From the NCBI GenBank assembly GCA_003956705.1, contig QZCP01000076.1, positions 1 through 64,000 on the forward strand: 64,000 nt of DNA, read 5' to 3'. This DNA is from Brevipalpus yothersi. Lineage: Eukaryota > Arthropoda > Arachnida > Trombidiformes > Tenuipalpidae. The notes under the pieces were generated by a model. That model was not told the origin of the DNA and ran no database searches. It saw nothing but the letters and a program-made list of their open reading frames with translations. Positions within the stretch are counted from its first letter, which is position 1. The number at the start of each line of letters is the position of its first letter. This document shows positions 1 to 13,324 of this stretch, in pieces. A program made the translations under genes and the position numbers.

Positions 1-59
<59 letters not shown>
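1..59. repeat. (CT)n microsatellite at the window edge
   Basis: A perfect CT dinucleotide array is cut by the left end of the window, so its full length is unknown. Confidence 0.97.
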
Positions 60-63
<4 letters not shown>

Positions 64-650
64 CAAACTGAGTGTTCTCCATCTTTCCTATTGCAACTAT
101 GAATGTTTTAGGATAGGCCCAAAATTGAATAACAATAAGACGGATGACCTGTCCTGGTTGATTTCTAAGCTCATTCGTACCACTCGTAACAGTATGCCGA
201 GCTATTCTTTTCCTACAGATTCATCCGCTCAGAATTTATTCTTGTGCATCTCAAATGACGCTTATGGAAAATTGTGATGATCACTCATTTATTTTAAAGT
301 GAATGCATTAGCGTTGAAGATAGAATGGAAAGAATTTCAGATCATGATCTTCCATCTCTTCATTTTCTTTCCCTGTCTCTCTCTCTCACTCTCTTCTGCT
401 ACTATTCCATACCATTATCAATGAAGACTTGATCTGAAGCCTATATAGCCTTATTAGCATGAAAAATCTGATAAAAAATTCTTGCTCCCCTTAAAGTAGT
501 AACAAAATATGATGATCTTCATCGTCAAAATTCGCATGTTTAAAAGGAGAACGGAAATGCTCATGACAAGTCTCTGGCTTCCGTAGCTAGAATAGAATAA
601 AAAGTGATGAACACATCAACTAAGATCTGAACAACGTAAGGCTAATGGCT

Positions 651-671
651 TCTCTCTCTCTCTCTCTCTCT
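651..671. repeat. (CT)n microsatellite, short
   Basis: About ten CT units inside the presumed onecut intron. Confidence 0.9.
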
Positions 672-1178
672 TTTACTCGAAAAGTCAAGTGAAAGAGAGT
701 GATGACGATGAAAAAATAGCAATTGATCTGTAAGTAAATGAACAGGCTGTATGAGCTGATTAATTGATATCTGTACATTGTTCATGCAACACTGACCATG
801 TCATAAGAATTTCGAATAAGAAATATCATGATATATGATCACACATATATATACACTATGAACAACATAACGTTGGATACATTCTAGCTGTATGTGGGAA
901 TCTTCATCTAGATATTGATCTGTTTCACATTTGCCTTGTATTGGATTGAAATTCTTATCCCAAGGAAATGAATACTCTCACATTTTAAGTGTGCATTTGC
1001 TCCCTAACAGCTTGTTTTATCTCACTTTCGTGCCTCATTAATTAAATTCTTACACACACTGAGCAACATCATCTTTGATGACTGGCTGAGCATCTTTCTC
1101 TCTCTCCTCCTTCATCACGGTTGCCCATCGACAATCTTGACACGCCAAGCGACAGCCACATCAACTGGCATCTCCTTC

Positions 1179-1228
1179 CTCTCTCTCTCTCTCTCTCTCT
1201 CTTGTGTCACCGGAAGATACTTCAGCTT

Positions 1229-1294
<66 letters not shown>
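1179..1294. repeat. (CT)n-spacer-(GA)n inverted repeat
   Basis: A run of about 12 CT units (1179-1202) is followed after about 30 bp of unique sequence by about 31 GA units (1232-1294) on the same strand. Because CT and GA are reverse complements, the two arms can pair, and the transcript of either strand could fold into a long hairpin. Confidence 0.93.
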
Positions 1295-1295
<1 letters not shown>

Positions 1296-2265
1296 GTGAT
1301 TAAAGCTAAATGATGCGAGATGTGCTTGGTTCGATTAGCATTTCTCTAAAAATCTAATCATTAAAGCAAAAAAAACTTATTTTTTTCCGACAAGCAGAAG
1401 GATTTCACTGCAGAGAATGTAGGAATATCCTCTATAGTGCTCCCAGGCTGCTATTCTCCAGTGAAATCTGTAACCTATTCTCTTTGGATAAACTTTATAC
1501 CGAAGGAATGTAGAATTTTTCAAAACAAGACAATATCACCAATTATAAGGCAAAATTTTCACAGGGCTCACTATAATAAATCATGCTCCGATAGTCTTAC
1601 ACATGAAATGTCCATGGGATCATAAAAAAACGCTAGACATATAATATTATTTGGCTACTCAAGAAATGATGCATACTTAAGGGGAAATATGTCCTATCTG
1701 GTTGAGTTTGAGTATATTTTCAAGCAAAATTTGAAAGCAGTTTTTCGAACAGACTAAAATGATTGAACTTTGAAAGTTTTTAAATTAAAACTAGATATTC
1801 CCTGGATTGGTCACATGTTATCGTGAAGATAGCATCGACCCAGGACCATTTTTATCACCACCAATGAATGGAAGAAAAATGAGATTCAAAGAGATCAGAC
1901 TGTCTGGCTCAATCTCTATTAAAGTTATAAATTATCTGTAAAGTTTTTTTGTCTTATTCTAGACACTAAAATGAATCCATTCAGAGTGGTCAAAAAAAAC
2001 TAAAGCAACCATTATGACGATAAAAACATAGACAACTTGTTTCATTCATCCACAAAAGGCTACAAAAGAGTGATACTTGATGGAAGCCAAGAGGATTGAA
2101 GATTACTCATCACATATATACACCAAGAGAAGAAGAAGTAGAAAAGTCGAAAAAAACACAGGCAAGTTATAACTGACCATGCAGTATTCTGAGCTGAGCT
2201 GTGTCTCACACTTGACAAAGTCAATTGTTTTTACTAAGATCCAATGACAAGAATAAGAAAGGGAA

Positions 2266-2269
<4 letters not shown>

Positions 2270-2335
<66 letters not shown>
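2270..2335. repeat. (GA)n microsatellite
   Basis: A perfect GA array of about 32 units in the presumed onecut intron. Confidence 0.97.
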
Positions 2336-2337
<2 letters not shown>

Positions 2338-4388
2338 AGAATTGCTGAGACTATGGGTGATGAGTGATGGAGATGAGTGGTGATAACATGGAATCGTTGT
2401 TCAAGCGGATCTTTCGACATCTTTGATTCAGCGAAAATAGGATAGCCATAATTGAGGGAATAGAAGGTATCCAATACAGACAGACAATCATGACTATCAA
2501 TGGATGAAGATTTGTCTTCTTTTGTCCGATTCTTTCTCACTTTCACACTCATGTTCGACACCCTCACAACAACCATAGCCACAACTATCACTTGGAAAGA
2601 GGAAGAAAAGTTCTTCCATCAGTTCAGAGGATACTCTCTGACTGGGCTGGAGAGGATCGAAGAAATAAATGGATAGCTTAATTCTGTTCAATCACTCCGT
2701 AACGGTTAAGACTTAACAAAGGAGAAGAAGAGTGAAATGAAGCCATCATCACTGATAGTGTTTCTTCTTTTTTTTCCTCTTTCTCGTTCTTCATCCTCTA
2801 CACACTTAGGGGAAGCAACAAGAGGAACAACAACAACAAAAATCATTTGAGACATCAAGACTTCAACTCACAAAGTCTTGATTAAAAAAGACAGCCAAAA
2901 CATCAGAGTCTATCGTACAATGCAAAGGTTATATACATATCGAAAATTAGGTCGAACACATGCAAATCAATTTAACAATATTATAAATCCGTTCTTTATA
3001 TAAAAATAGGGCTTGTTAAAGCTTCGAGAATAATATTGTATTCACTCAAGTTTCCATTTCTCTGAGGAATATGAGAGAGTACTGTCAATTTGGATTCATA
3101 ACATATCAAGAACATTTTCATGTGTTTCTCTATTGAAAAAGGAGAAGAGAGAGAGAAGGATAAAGGAATATTTTTCATAGAGAGCTCAACAATAGTGAAA
3201 ACCTCTTGAGAATATGAGTAAACTACTACAAGAGAGGATGAATAAGATGCAAGGGAATCCCTTCTTATCATGAGTGTGTATGTGGATTTAGTGGTGAAGG
3301 TAAGTGAGACTCTCACCTCATGGATTGCATCACTCAATTGATTTTTACGGACTGTGACTTGTCTAATCGATTCAGGTGAGCTCATGTTTACAAACGCATC
3401 TCTTTTGCTCTCTCCATTCATCTTTTTCTCACATCTCTCTCTCTCTCTCTTTCTTTCTATTTCTCTTTCTCTCTTTCTTTCTATCTTGGAGTTTGCTTCC
3501 TATTGCTTATTTGCTCCTCACCAATCATATAGTAGGGATGAAAGAAGTTTTTCTCTGATTCGTAGGTCCAAGAGATGGAAGATTCCTATTCATTTGCTCA
3601 GATCAAACTTTTCTAAATATAAGCCTCTTGGGTTACACAACAATGACCTCCGGGAAGTTAATCCTGGCACTTGAATTTTTTACTCACACCTATGGTATCA
3701 AGACTGACTCTTCCAAGAATCAAATTCGATAGTATATACTTTTTTATATAGAGATTTGTAAAATTTTCTGATCACTATTTCATCACCAAGTGAGTGCTAA
3801 GCATGTGTTTTGAGATCAGGTCCAGTTGAAAGCCTCGATAAACCTCTCAAGTAAGAAGTTGTCAGTAAGAATACTTAACTTCGATGCACTGCAATCTCCT
3901 TTTCCCCTTTCCAGAATGAAAGAAATCCAGACTCCGAGAAAAGTTCCAAAGATGCTATCTGTAAAGCTTCATGAAGCTAGCCTAGCCAAGAGCTTGGTTC
4001 CGTTTCCGATTTTCCCATAGTGAAAGATACTCATCCAATGAAAGAACTCAACTACCAGTCTTTGTCCATAATTCTGTCCCACTTTCATCTTGAATTCACT
4101 TGCTTGTTTTCTTTATCTTTTTCTTACTCTTTCTTGTCCTTCTCTTCTTTCTCTCATACTCAACCAATTCTGAAACACATTCAAGTATACTCTCACCACC
4201 CACTCTCTCATTTTGCCAGTTACAATCCTATTACACCATTTTCTCCTCTTCAACCCCAAGCCACCCCCATGCCCGTTTATTCAGCCATCACTTCCCTTGT
4301 GCTTTTTTCCTATTTCTTTCATATTTCACTTTTATTCCTCACAAGCCATACCATCGGCAGCCGCTTCTTCCTCATTCTATTCCACACA

Positions 4389-4391
<3 letters not shown>

Positions 4392-4455
<64 letters not shown>

Positions 4456-4644
4456 ATGCCAGCTTCTCACTCTAATCCTATCTCACTCAATCACAACCAA
4501 CCCCCTACTTCGCCATTCAATCCGTTGCAGTTTCATTTATCTTGCCTCCAGAAAATTTCAACATATATGTGTGTTTACGCTAAGGCACTGGCACCAGCTT
4601 TCGTGCATCGTGCTTCTGCTTCTTTTACCACTATCAATATCAGC

Positions 4645-4710
<66 letters not shown>
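4392..4710. repeat. Paired (CT)n microsatellites
   Basis: Two long CT arrays (4392-4449 and 4650-4710) lie in the same orientation about 200 bp apart. The flank from about 4080 is also pyrimidine-rich, so this strand is strongly CT-biased over some 600 bp. Open frames across it are Ser/Leu/Phe repeats and are not believed. Confidence 0.95.
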
Positions 4711-4712
<2 letters not shown>

Positions 4713-5897
4713 AGTCCACACTGGACAGCAAGTTATATTAGCCAAAATGTTGGTACCCTCAGCTGTAGGAGTAAGCTTGAGAGAGACGTGATTTCAAACT
4801 AACCCCATCTGATCCGATGTGAGTTAGAGTGTAGAGGAGGGAAGAGAAAAGCTGAAAATTATTGCTTTCGGCTGGATAACATACACACACACACAAACAC
4901 ATACAATGTCAAGTGTGTAACAGGAGCATGAATATGGCAAGTTGAATGGATCCAGTGACTGGTAAGCCCAAGTTAACATGTAGCCAGAGGATTTACAATC
5001 ACAATCTCAAGCTTAAGGTCAGCGACATTTGGACTCTATGTCATTGCCAGAGTATTTATAGTGAAAGTAAGCCAATGGATATACATGTTAAGTGAACGAG
5101 AAAGAAATAAAGAGAGACAGAGAGAGAGAGAGATGAAAATCAGTCTCCAATAGCTTAACAGGTGAATAGTTTTCTCTCTCTATCACAAGAATGATTGTCC
5201 TTTGACTGATGATTGTAAAAGGATGACTTGCTCATTCAATTATATTCAATTTGATTCTTTTTCTACTCATTAACAGAATACTGGATAGTATGCAAATTAG
5301 ATGCCTAGACGCATGCATCAGTGAATGATACAAGTATCTTGGTTAATTAGTGAAACGATGAATCAAGCTGTATCAGCCTGAGGACAGGAAATCGCTCTCT
5401 GTTTATTTCTAACTCCATTTCTCTACTCATTCATTCTGATGACTCGCCTGATTCGCTCATCTGAAAAGCCTTTCCAACATGGACGAATAGCTTGAATTCT
5501 GATTTAAAATGTTCCTTGAAACTCTGAAAATAATCACGTGCACCTCGTTACTATGTGAAAGGGTGATATACGGAAGCTCCAATTCATTAGTTTTACTGAA
5601 CGCTAACTTTTTTCACCAAGCATTGACGATAATCAGAGACTTAATTTCCAGAATCTTGTGTGAAGCTGAAAGAATGATGAAAAAATTTCAAATCAAAACT
5701 ACTCCTACAGTGCTGATCAAGTACTTTGATTTTTTATTCATTTTTTTCAATTCCAGGACACTATTTTGGAGAGAATACTCAGCCAAAATGAGTCATTCTT
5801 CATGTTTACGGCTTTTGGAATATCAGCTAAACACCTTTTTGGATGATAAAACTCACAGCTTAATGGGTGTGGATTGCCATAGGAACAAGTCATCGAA

Positions 5898-5898
<1 letters not shown>

Positions 5899-5947
<49 letters not shown>
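5899..5947. repeat. (GA)n microsatellite
   Basis: A perfect GA array of about 24 units in the presumed onecut intron. Confidence 0.96.
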
Positions 5948-5951
<4 letters not shown>

Positions 5952-8704
5952 ACAATCGGCTTGAGGACAAAAGCAATGGGAATATGTTTGCCCCTTCGCT
6001 AGTGTGTGTTGTCAAGGAGATTCCACATAGTGCTACACTTATTCCTCGAGGTGGACAAGATTCGAGGCTGAGAACATCGAAAGTAGCTTAAATTGAGCCT
6101 GACAAGTTGCAGAAATGAGTAGAAATAACCCAAAAAAGGTTGACGCTAAGAAACGGAAAGACCCCTAGTTGACAGAAGGATGCACACATCTTCTAATGTT
6201 CATATTGCCATGGCTCTTGGATAATGGCTGTATCTCCCTGGATGTATGTTTGTATGTGTGTGTGAGAGAGAGGCAGTATGAACAGTAACTATCTGACTTT
6301 GGGCAATAATTTTTTTTTTTGAAAAAAACTTTGACCAACATCTCAAGAAATATTTGAATCATTCTCTCTTCTTGGACAATTTTCTATACGATCAAACTGA
6401 AGATGGTTAGTGTAACAAATGAAAAATGAAGACGATTCTGGGCCATGTTCACTGGCCAATGGTGATCGCATTTGAAATGAGGATGAGATTGTATTTTGGT
6501 ATCATTAAATTTGAACAATTTTGGTTTAAATCGAATGGAAGGGAAGAAAATTTTTTTGGAACCATATCAGCTCTTTTTAATACTATGAGTCAAGTTAGCA
6601 AATGAGGAAACTCAAAGCAAACCAATTTTGTTTGAAAAAACTTGCTATCGGGAGCAAAAATTTTGGCTTTTTTCTATGAGATTTCTCAAAATTCGATGAT
6701 CCACGAATCTTCTATCCAACTTTGCACCATAGTATCGAATTGTGGGCCACAATATGCTCTACTTCATTGTAATTGGGCCCTAAAGGTTTCCGTTATTTTT
6801 CCAAAAAATGTACATATTAAGAGGCCTTCTTATTCTTTCTCTCTCCTACAACTCTCATACCCTAAGGCAGCTTTCCAGCATAACTCGAGAATGTTGCAGG
6901 GTTCATCTATGGAATATAGTATAGACGTCTCATATTTTTGTTACTGTTGTTTGCATGATAAATGCACTCTCTCTCTTTCTCTCTCTTTCTCTCTTTCTTT
7001 TTCTATCTCTCTTGTTCAACCATCATTTTCCGTATGCTAGAAGGACAAAAGCTTCTCCATAAAGTCTGAGCAAGATATGAAACAAGGCGAACAAAAGAAT
7101 GATGCACAATATTCCCACAATCATCAGCCTTATGCATATATAATAATATGAAACTATTACCAAGCTCGAGTGGATGTAAAAGCTGCAAAAGGTGATAATT
7201 TATGCAATACTGTAGAATTTTCATCTCGACGATAATTGAAGGACCTTAATTCATTTATCTTATTATCATTTTGTGCTTAAACCTTTCAATTTGAGATGGT
7301 TCAATGATGATCTTCTCCATCAAGATTCTCGACAAGTCTTGGGTAAAAGAAATTAGACTGTCTGGAGCCAACCTCGGCATCATCAAATTGAAAGAACTTT
7401 ACTCACGATGGTAACCTTCATACCTGAGAATTATCAACCAGCCAATTTTATCTTCTATTAGAGATGTGGATAAAAGAAATGGAGCATATTTTTTGATAGA
7501 AATTTTTCATAAATCAGTTAGTCAATAGACAGATAGTAGGCACTCAAATTCACTCAACACATTTTGAGTGGTATTGAATAACTCTGTTTCAGTGATTCGC
7601 TTTTTGAAACTTTTTGAAAGTTCTGACTTATCTGAAGCAATTTCAACAAAATTTCATTTATACATTGGAAAAGGAATAAACAAAAACCAAGATTCTTCAA
7701 CTGGAAGAATCTTTCTCCTACATCAAACGCTCAAGGCAGAAAGTAAAGACTTGATATGAATTTCTATCTAGCTGTTTATATTAGTGACAATATGGATATG
7801 GGATGATGAAAGTAGAAGAGCTCAAGATACAAGAGGGACAAGAATGTGCTCACTGTACCATTAAAGTAATCAAGCAAGAAGTGTTCATATTTCATATCAA
7901 TTAATGCATGAGACATTATTATTTGATGAAAATGAGAATCTCACTGCTTATGGAGATTGTCTATTGACGATGGTCCAAACAAGAATGAAAGTAGAATGAT
8001 AATAAATTGTGATAGAGAAAATATCAATCTTCATGAGTGGACTGATTTTCTATCCAAAACTTGGATCGAAACTAAGAAATCAATCTCTCCAAAATTTGGT
8101 TGCCTATCGGTTGACGAAAACTAGTCAACTCATTCATTTCTCCTACAATTTTCATAATAATAATGAGAGTAGAAATACTCAAACGATAGTATGAATGAAT
8201 CTTTTTGATCATTTGTTGCTCGATCGCAAGTATATCGAAAACACTTCCATAGACATACATAGAGAGAGGGACCCACACACACAAAATGAATCTTTCTCTC
8301 ATTCATAAGCCCATATACATGTCAATGAAAAGCTTCAGAATAGAATATATATCTATGTGATGAAGTGTTGATAGTGGGTAAAATGAGAGGAGAGAAGAGA
8401 TAATCATTCTTATGGGAGAAAAGAGAAGGTCACATAGATTACGAAGCAAACTTCACTTCAGAGGTTTCGTGGAATAATCTTACTACACACAGACAAGTCA
8501 GATAGATACATGTGTATGTATCATAAACAGTGGGTGAGAGAAGGTCATGTGTGGATAGCTTAGAGCGATGTCTGACAAAAATTTTCTATTCAACGTTGAG
8601 CTTGAATTGAGAGGTCTAGCAAAATAGCTAATTTAAAATATGTATTTTGTTTGGGAGGATAGGAAAATATTATTATAATCAAAAAGAATGTAATGATCAT
8701 TTAC

Positions 8705-11700
8705 CTGCTAAACGGAGAGCGGACATACGTTGAAATTCAGGCTCTTCTAACCATTTATACATTCGTCGAAAGGTTTCCCGGCCAGACTTAAGTTTACTCC
8801 ATGGCTTAGGATTTCGTAGTAAATCGGATAATGTTCCCTGTGAACGACACAGAACTCTTTGGGCAAATATAGCTTGTGGTATACTATATCGCTTGAGCTC
8901 TGCACTTATACGTTGAGCAAGTTCTTTAGTATTTATTTCTTCCACTTCATCGGCAGACGATGCCGCAGATGCAGGCTGAATAATATTATTATTGTCGCTT
9001 TTCGAACTTTGAGCCAAATTAGATGATGAAATAGATTGTTGTTGATGTTGACGTTTACCAGCACAAATCGTTGATTGGTTTGCATTAATTTGCTGTACTT
9101 GTTGTTGCTGTTGCCCCGTGACCTGAGGTTGAGAATGATGGTGCTGGATGATTGACTTTTCATCAATCTGTAATGTATGGGAAAATTTATCATCATCACA
9201 ACTGGCCAGTAAAATTATCAAGATATTTGATGAAGGATAAAATCAATTGTAATTCTTATGAAAAGTTTGAAAATTGGTGGTGACAAAAAAGTGCTGATTA
9301 TTGATAAAAGCTTTAAAGCTTCACCATGCAAAATTGAGCATGCTGAGCATACATAGAGCATTCCACCGATTGGAAAGCTGATTTCGGAGTGAAATTCAAT
9401 AGCATTCACACTCACCGAATGTAAAGCATTAGCTGTGGTAACCACAGCCACCGGGGTAGAGACAATGGTGGAGGCCAAATTACTGATAGCTGCCGATGCT
9501 GTCTGTACAATGGTAACGGTTTGAGGTGGAGAAGCTAGGGCCACAGAGGTTGGTGTAGCTGAAGCCTATGGAATGAGGGGAATTCAAGGTGGACAATAAG
9601 CAATAACAATCAAGGAGTTGCTCATCTTTTTTTCGAGAGCAGACTGGTATGCGTGTATTTGATGCATTGATAAGATTTTTTTTTCTCACATTCTAATCCT
9701 ATTGCCATCTTAAAGTAAGACTAGAATTTTTTTCTCCATCCTCTACAGCTTACATTCCTCTATTCTACGCTTCATCGTTCTGGTATGTCTTGAAGTGTAC
9801 GGTAGATATCGATCTAGAGGATTTCGTTCTGCTTCTCGTTCTTTTTTGTTGTTCAAGAGGAAAAAAATTAACATTCTCTCTACTCAGATAAATTAGCAAC
9901 TATTCAAAAAATGAACTAATCGTTGAAATTTATAACAGAATTACGAATTTATGACATGAGCAATGTATTGAGAGATCTCGTCAATTTTCATCCTATGAAA
10001 GTTGAAAAATATTACGAATACTGATGAACAACTCTTTCCATCTATCTAAATAGCATCATCTGATTCTGACTACGAAAAATTCAGGCAATTGGGATGAAAA
10101 CAACAGCATTGTGCAAATAGGGAGGAGTGTAGCGATGTGAATCACACACATTATTGGCTTCAAAGCGTTAATTGAGCATTTTTGGCCAAACGATCTGAAG
10201 TTTGATGGCGACAATATTTTGATTATGAGATTGAATTGCGATTATCGTGTCACTAGAGCAAGAAATCATGATTCTTCAAGAGTAACTACGATAACAATCA
10301 TCTCAGAGCTGTGAATCTCAGCCAAAGCATGTGATAACGTTGAAGAAACTATCCTCAAAAAGCAGATACACTTACCGAGCGAAGGGAATTTGCAGTGGCT
10401 ACAACTGGCACAGGGGTAGAAACAATGGAGGTGACTACTTGATGATGTGGGTGAGAATTGGGTGGTGATGAGGTGACGGTGATACCAGAGAGGGTTAAAT
10501 GTTGTCCAATAACATTGGATTGAGATGTGGGTGAGGGTGGCATTTGAGCGGAAGGTGGTGTGGCGGGTAAACCATTGAGAGTGGGCATCAATGATGTAGG
10601 TGAGTGGAGATTAACAGAAGATGGACTCGATGGTGAACCCAATGGAGGCTGATTATGTGAATAATCATAACCATTGGAAGGTGATAGGCTTTTATCTGGT
10701 GAATTGAGGCCATTAGACGGATACGGTGGAGAAGGAATCGCACTCGCATGACTGGACAGACCATTGGCGGAATTCATCATGGCCGCTGCTGCTGCGGCAA
10801 CTGATACCACATTGGGATGATGATGGTGACCGGGATGATGTCCACTACTATTACCACCACCGCCACCACCACTACCATTGCCTATGATTCGTGAACCAAA
10901 TACACTATTGGGATTCACATTGGCTACTGATGCCCCTGATATACCAGAGGACATATTTAAACCACTAGCAACCAGTTTATCATAAGAACTTGAATATGGT
11001 GACATATTGGCCATACTTAGTGTATGATGATGGTGGGGAGATGAGTTAACATTTTGCATCAATGCAAAACCACCGTTATCCGGATGGTGGGGATGATGAT
11101 GGGAATAATGGTGGGAAAATTTGTCCGACATGGTGGATATTGGTGGTAGAGGCTGGAGTGGAGTAAGAGTGGCATAGCTAGATGAGGGTACAAAGCCCGG
11201 TGGTGTCATACGACCATTGAGAGTTTGATAGGTTGGTTCTTGTGTTAGAACACCCCGAAAATCGGTTGTGTCTATCATGGTTCGTGCTGAATGACTGGAC
11301 GATGTGGTTACCACTGAATCACGTTGATTATCATCGTCACAATCAATATCGTCCGGCACTTCAGTCTCCTCGTTCACTGGTTCTTCGTCCGATGCGGCTG
11401 TTGTGTTCGTATCATCACCGCTAATCAATACACTTCGATGATGCTGAGATGATGCTGGTACAACAACTACAACAGTTGATTCCGAATTAGGATCGACAAC
11501 AGTTGACGCTAATGTATCGCTACAATTATTGATACTTGTATTTATATTATTGTTATTATTATTATTATTTGTATTACTATTAATACTATCTGGTGTGGAA
11601 ATAGATTGTGTTCGTAGATCACCGGTTATGGATGCTGATGTTATCGAATCAGTACCACTTGAATGTACGGTTACCACTGATGTTACAACAGCAGCTGGTG

Positions 11701-12316
11701 ATGTTGTCCAATCGTCTGTATCTTCACCACCGACAACAACGCTATGGACCACTTCCTCTTCTTCTACTACATCATCTACATCCTCATCGTTAATCGGCTC
11801 ATCATCTTCATCATCATCACTTGCATTGAGAATATCTTCGCCGACTAATACACTTGATGGTGGAGGTACTATCTGTGTTATCGAATTGACTATCGAATTG
11901 TTGCTGTTGTTATTATTATTATTATTTATCGATACAACAACGGCAACTGCTGATGCAGAATCGACAGCAAGTAGTGATGGTGTATCGGTTGATGTTGATG
12001 TTGATGATGAATGGTTGTTGTTGTTGTTATTATTGTTACTGGTCACTTGACGAATTGACGATCGTGATGGATGAGATGAATGGTGATGATCTTCTTCAAC
12101 AGTATTTACAGTGGTCAATATAGTTGATGGTGATAATGGTGTAGATAGTGTACTATTGTTGGATATACTTGTGGTGACTGGTATGGATAGTAGAGATTGT
12201 AATGGTGTTTCACTAGACGAGTCAACCGATTCGATGGAGACCACAGAGCCAACTGAATCATCTACCACGTTTGTGTCTCCCACATCGGGAACAAGATTAA
12301 GGTTTGTTTCAGACAT
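8705..12316 (-). CDS. onecut: Onecut (HNF6-type) transcription factor, homeodomain exon missing
   Basis: Onecut proteins are nuclear DNA-binding regulators with one CUT domain followed by a divergent homeodomain. Three coding exons are visible on the minus strand: 12316-10376 (647 codons), 9565-9416 (50 codons) and 9167-8705 (154 codons plus one base). All joins are in frame. Exon 1 starts at the first ATG (12316); the frame is open further upstream but has no ATG. It is rich in Asn, Ser, Asp/Glu and His runs and carries the family stretch YATLTPLQPLPPISTMSDKF. Exon 3 encodes a nearly textbook CUT domain (for example YSIPQAIFAQRVLCRSQGTL) and stops at the LRLA just before the usual Ala-Cys-Lys-Arg linker. 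The homeodomain must lie beyond 8704 and was not found. The end of exon 1 and the end of exon 2 encode related 18-residue segments, each abutting a splice donor. Family assignment is secure; the N-terminus is less certain. Confidence 0.93.
9566..10375 (-). other. Onecut intron 1
   Basis: This 810-bp intron has donor GTAAG at 10375 and acceptor CCATAG ending at 9566. It is AT-rich and shows no additional exon or repeat array. Confidence 0.8.
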
Positions 12317-12880
12317 AATTTTATCGATACCACTTTCTCTTTTTTCTCCACTCTTTTTCGCTCTCCCCCCTTTGTTATTTAGATCAACAAAAGATCGACA
12401 ACCATGATCGAAGCTGGTACGCTTCGCGGAAATCAAGCGTACATATTCGACAATGTTCAGAACTGTTCTGAACTTGTACCGCCCCCAAAAGAAATGGGCG
12501 GGATCTACACACTTTTTGCCTCCATGCTACCGTAGTGACATCTGGAGCGGCTCTCTGTTTACGGGTTTGAATTTTATTTTCTGGAAAATTTTTCTATCAT
12601 CAGAATCCCCAATTTTTGTATCAACAGAAAATAAAAAGGATACTTGTTATGGTCAAATATTTACATCATCCAAATGGATACTAAAAGTATCTCTCAGGAT
12701 TTGTCAATTGATCTGACGAGTTGTGTCCAGTCAACTTGTCGATCACAAGTACAGCCCCTGAAAATCACTCGAATCAAGAGTGATAAATTATTTATCATCA
12801 AAATTGAAACAAGTTGTTGTTGGAATTTTCCATCTCAACCTATTTTCCCTAGAACCATAGGAGGAAGAAGGAGAAGAACC
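12317..12880. promoter_or_regulatory. Divergent onecut/PCNA upstream region
   Basis: The stretch between the onecut ATG (12316, minus) and the first candidate PCNA ATG (12881, plus) should hold both promoters and 5' UTRs. No clear TATA box is evident. A plus-strand frame stays open from about 12644 into the PCNA extension exon, with an ATG at 12674, but its residue make-up does not look coding. The promoter role is inferred from gene layout only. Confidence 0.45.
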
Positions 12881-12955
12881 ATGGTCGCCCGATCACGCCA
12901 TCAATCTAGATCTAGATCTAGATCAGAAAAATCAGGACACGATCGAGGCTCATCC
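12881..12955 (+). CDS. Possible N-terminal extension exon of PCNA, Arg-Ser rich
   Basis: An ATG in a strong initiation context (ACCATGG) at 12881 opens 25 codons rich in Arg and Ser. They end exactly at a donor (TCC|GTAAGA, 12956). The matching acceptor (TTTCGTAG, ending 13291) opens 11 sense codons that run in frame into the canonical PCNA ATG at 13325. Spliced this way, PCNA would carry a 36-residue basic tail before its usual Met-Phe-Glu-Ala start. Part of the segment is a short TCTAGA repeat. The alternative is that exon and acceptor are 5' UTR, with translation starting at 13325. The phase match could be chance (1 in 3, and then no stop in 36 codons). Confidence 0.45.
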
Positions 12956-13324
12956 GTAAGAATCAAACAATCCTTCCCATCAATTCTCAAACCCCACCAT
13001 CCCCATCTTTCATCTATCTATCATCCATCTGATGAAATTAGATTCATTTTTTCCACAAAACTTTCTCTTCCATCATGATGTCATGTTATTCATATGAACT
13101 TCGTTCTCAAACTTTGAACTTCCCTTCACTAGCGTCCTCTTGCGCCCTCTTGATAAACCAAACAGATGATGAAACTTCGCGCTTCTTGCTTCACTTCAAT
13201 CTGCTTGGTAAACACGATAAGGTTACTTCACTCAGTCTTAATCAATCTCTTGTTTTTGTGTGTGTTTAATTGTTTTAATATTGTTTCGTAGAGACGTGAA
13301 TCAGCATCCAAAAATTCTAAAATC

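Larger units (their letters stand above)
1..8704 (-). other. Probable large intron of onecut
   Basis: No coding exon can be supported here. On the minus strand the onecut exon ends at 8705 with a good donor (GTAAAT, 8704-8699), inside the last residues of the CUT domain and before the homeodomain. I looked for a homeodomain-like exon (WF/FFxNxRR) on the minus strand and did not see one, so the stretch is read as intron continuing past the left edge. It holds many (CT)n and (GA)n arrays, listed separately, and AT-rich unique sequence. Short open frames inside the arrays (Ser-Leu or Arg-Glu repeats) are not genes. Confidence 0.55.

Noticed and set aside
4020..4791. Overlapping open frames of 150-204 codons
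   Set aside because: Mostly Ser-Leu repeats from CT arrays and pyrimidine-rich DNA; no splice or start support.
11529..12050. Plus-strand open frames opposite onecut exon 1
   Set aside because: They are Leu/Thr/Ser-rich shadows of the Asn/Ser/Asp repeats on the coding strand.
12644..12880. Plus-strand frame open upstream of the PCNA extension exon, with an ATG at 12674
   Set aside because: Residue composition is not protein-like and the ATG at 12881 has the far better context; treated as leader or promoter.
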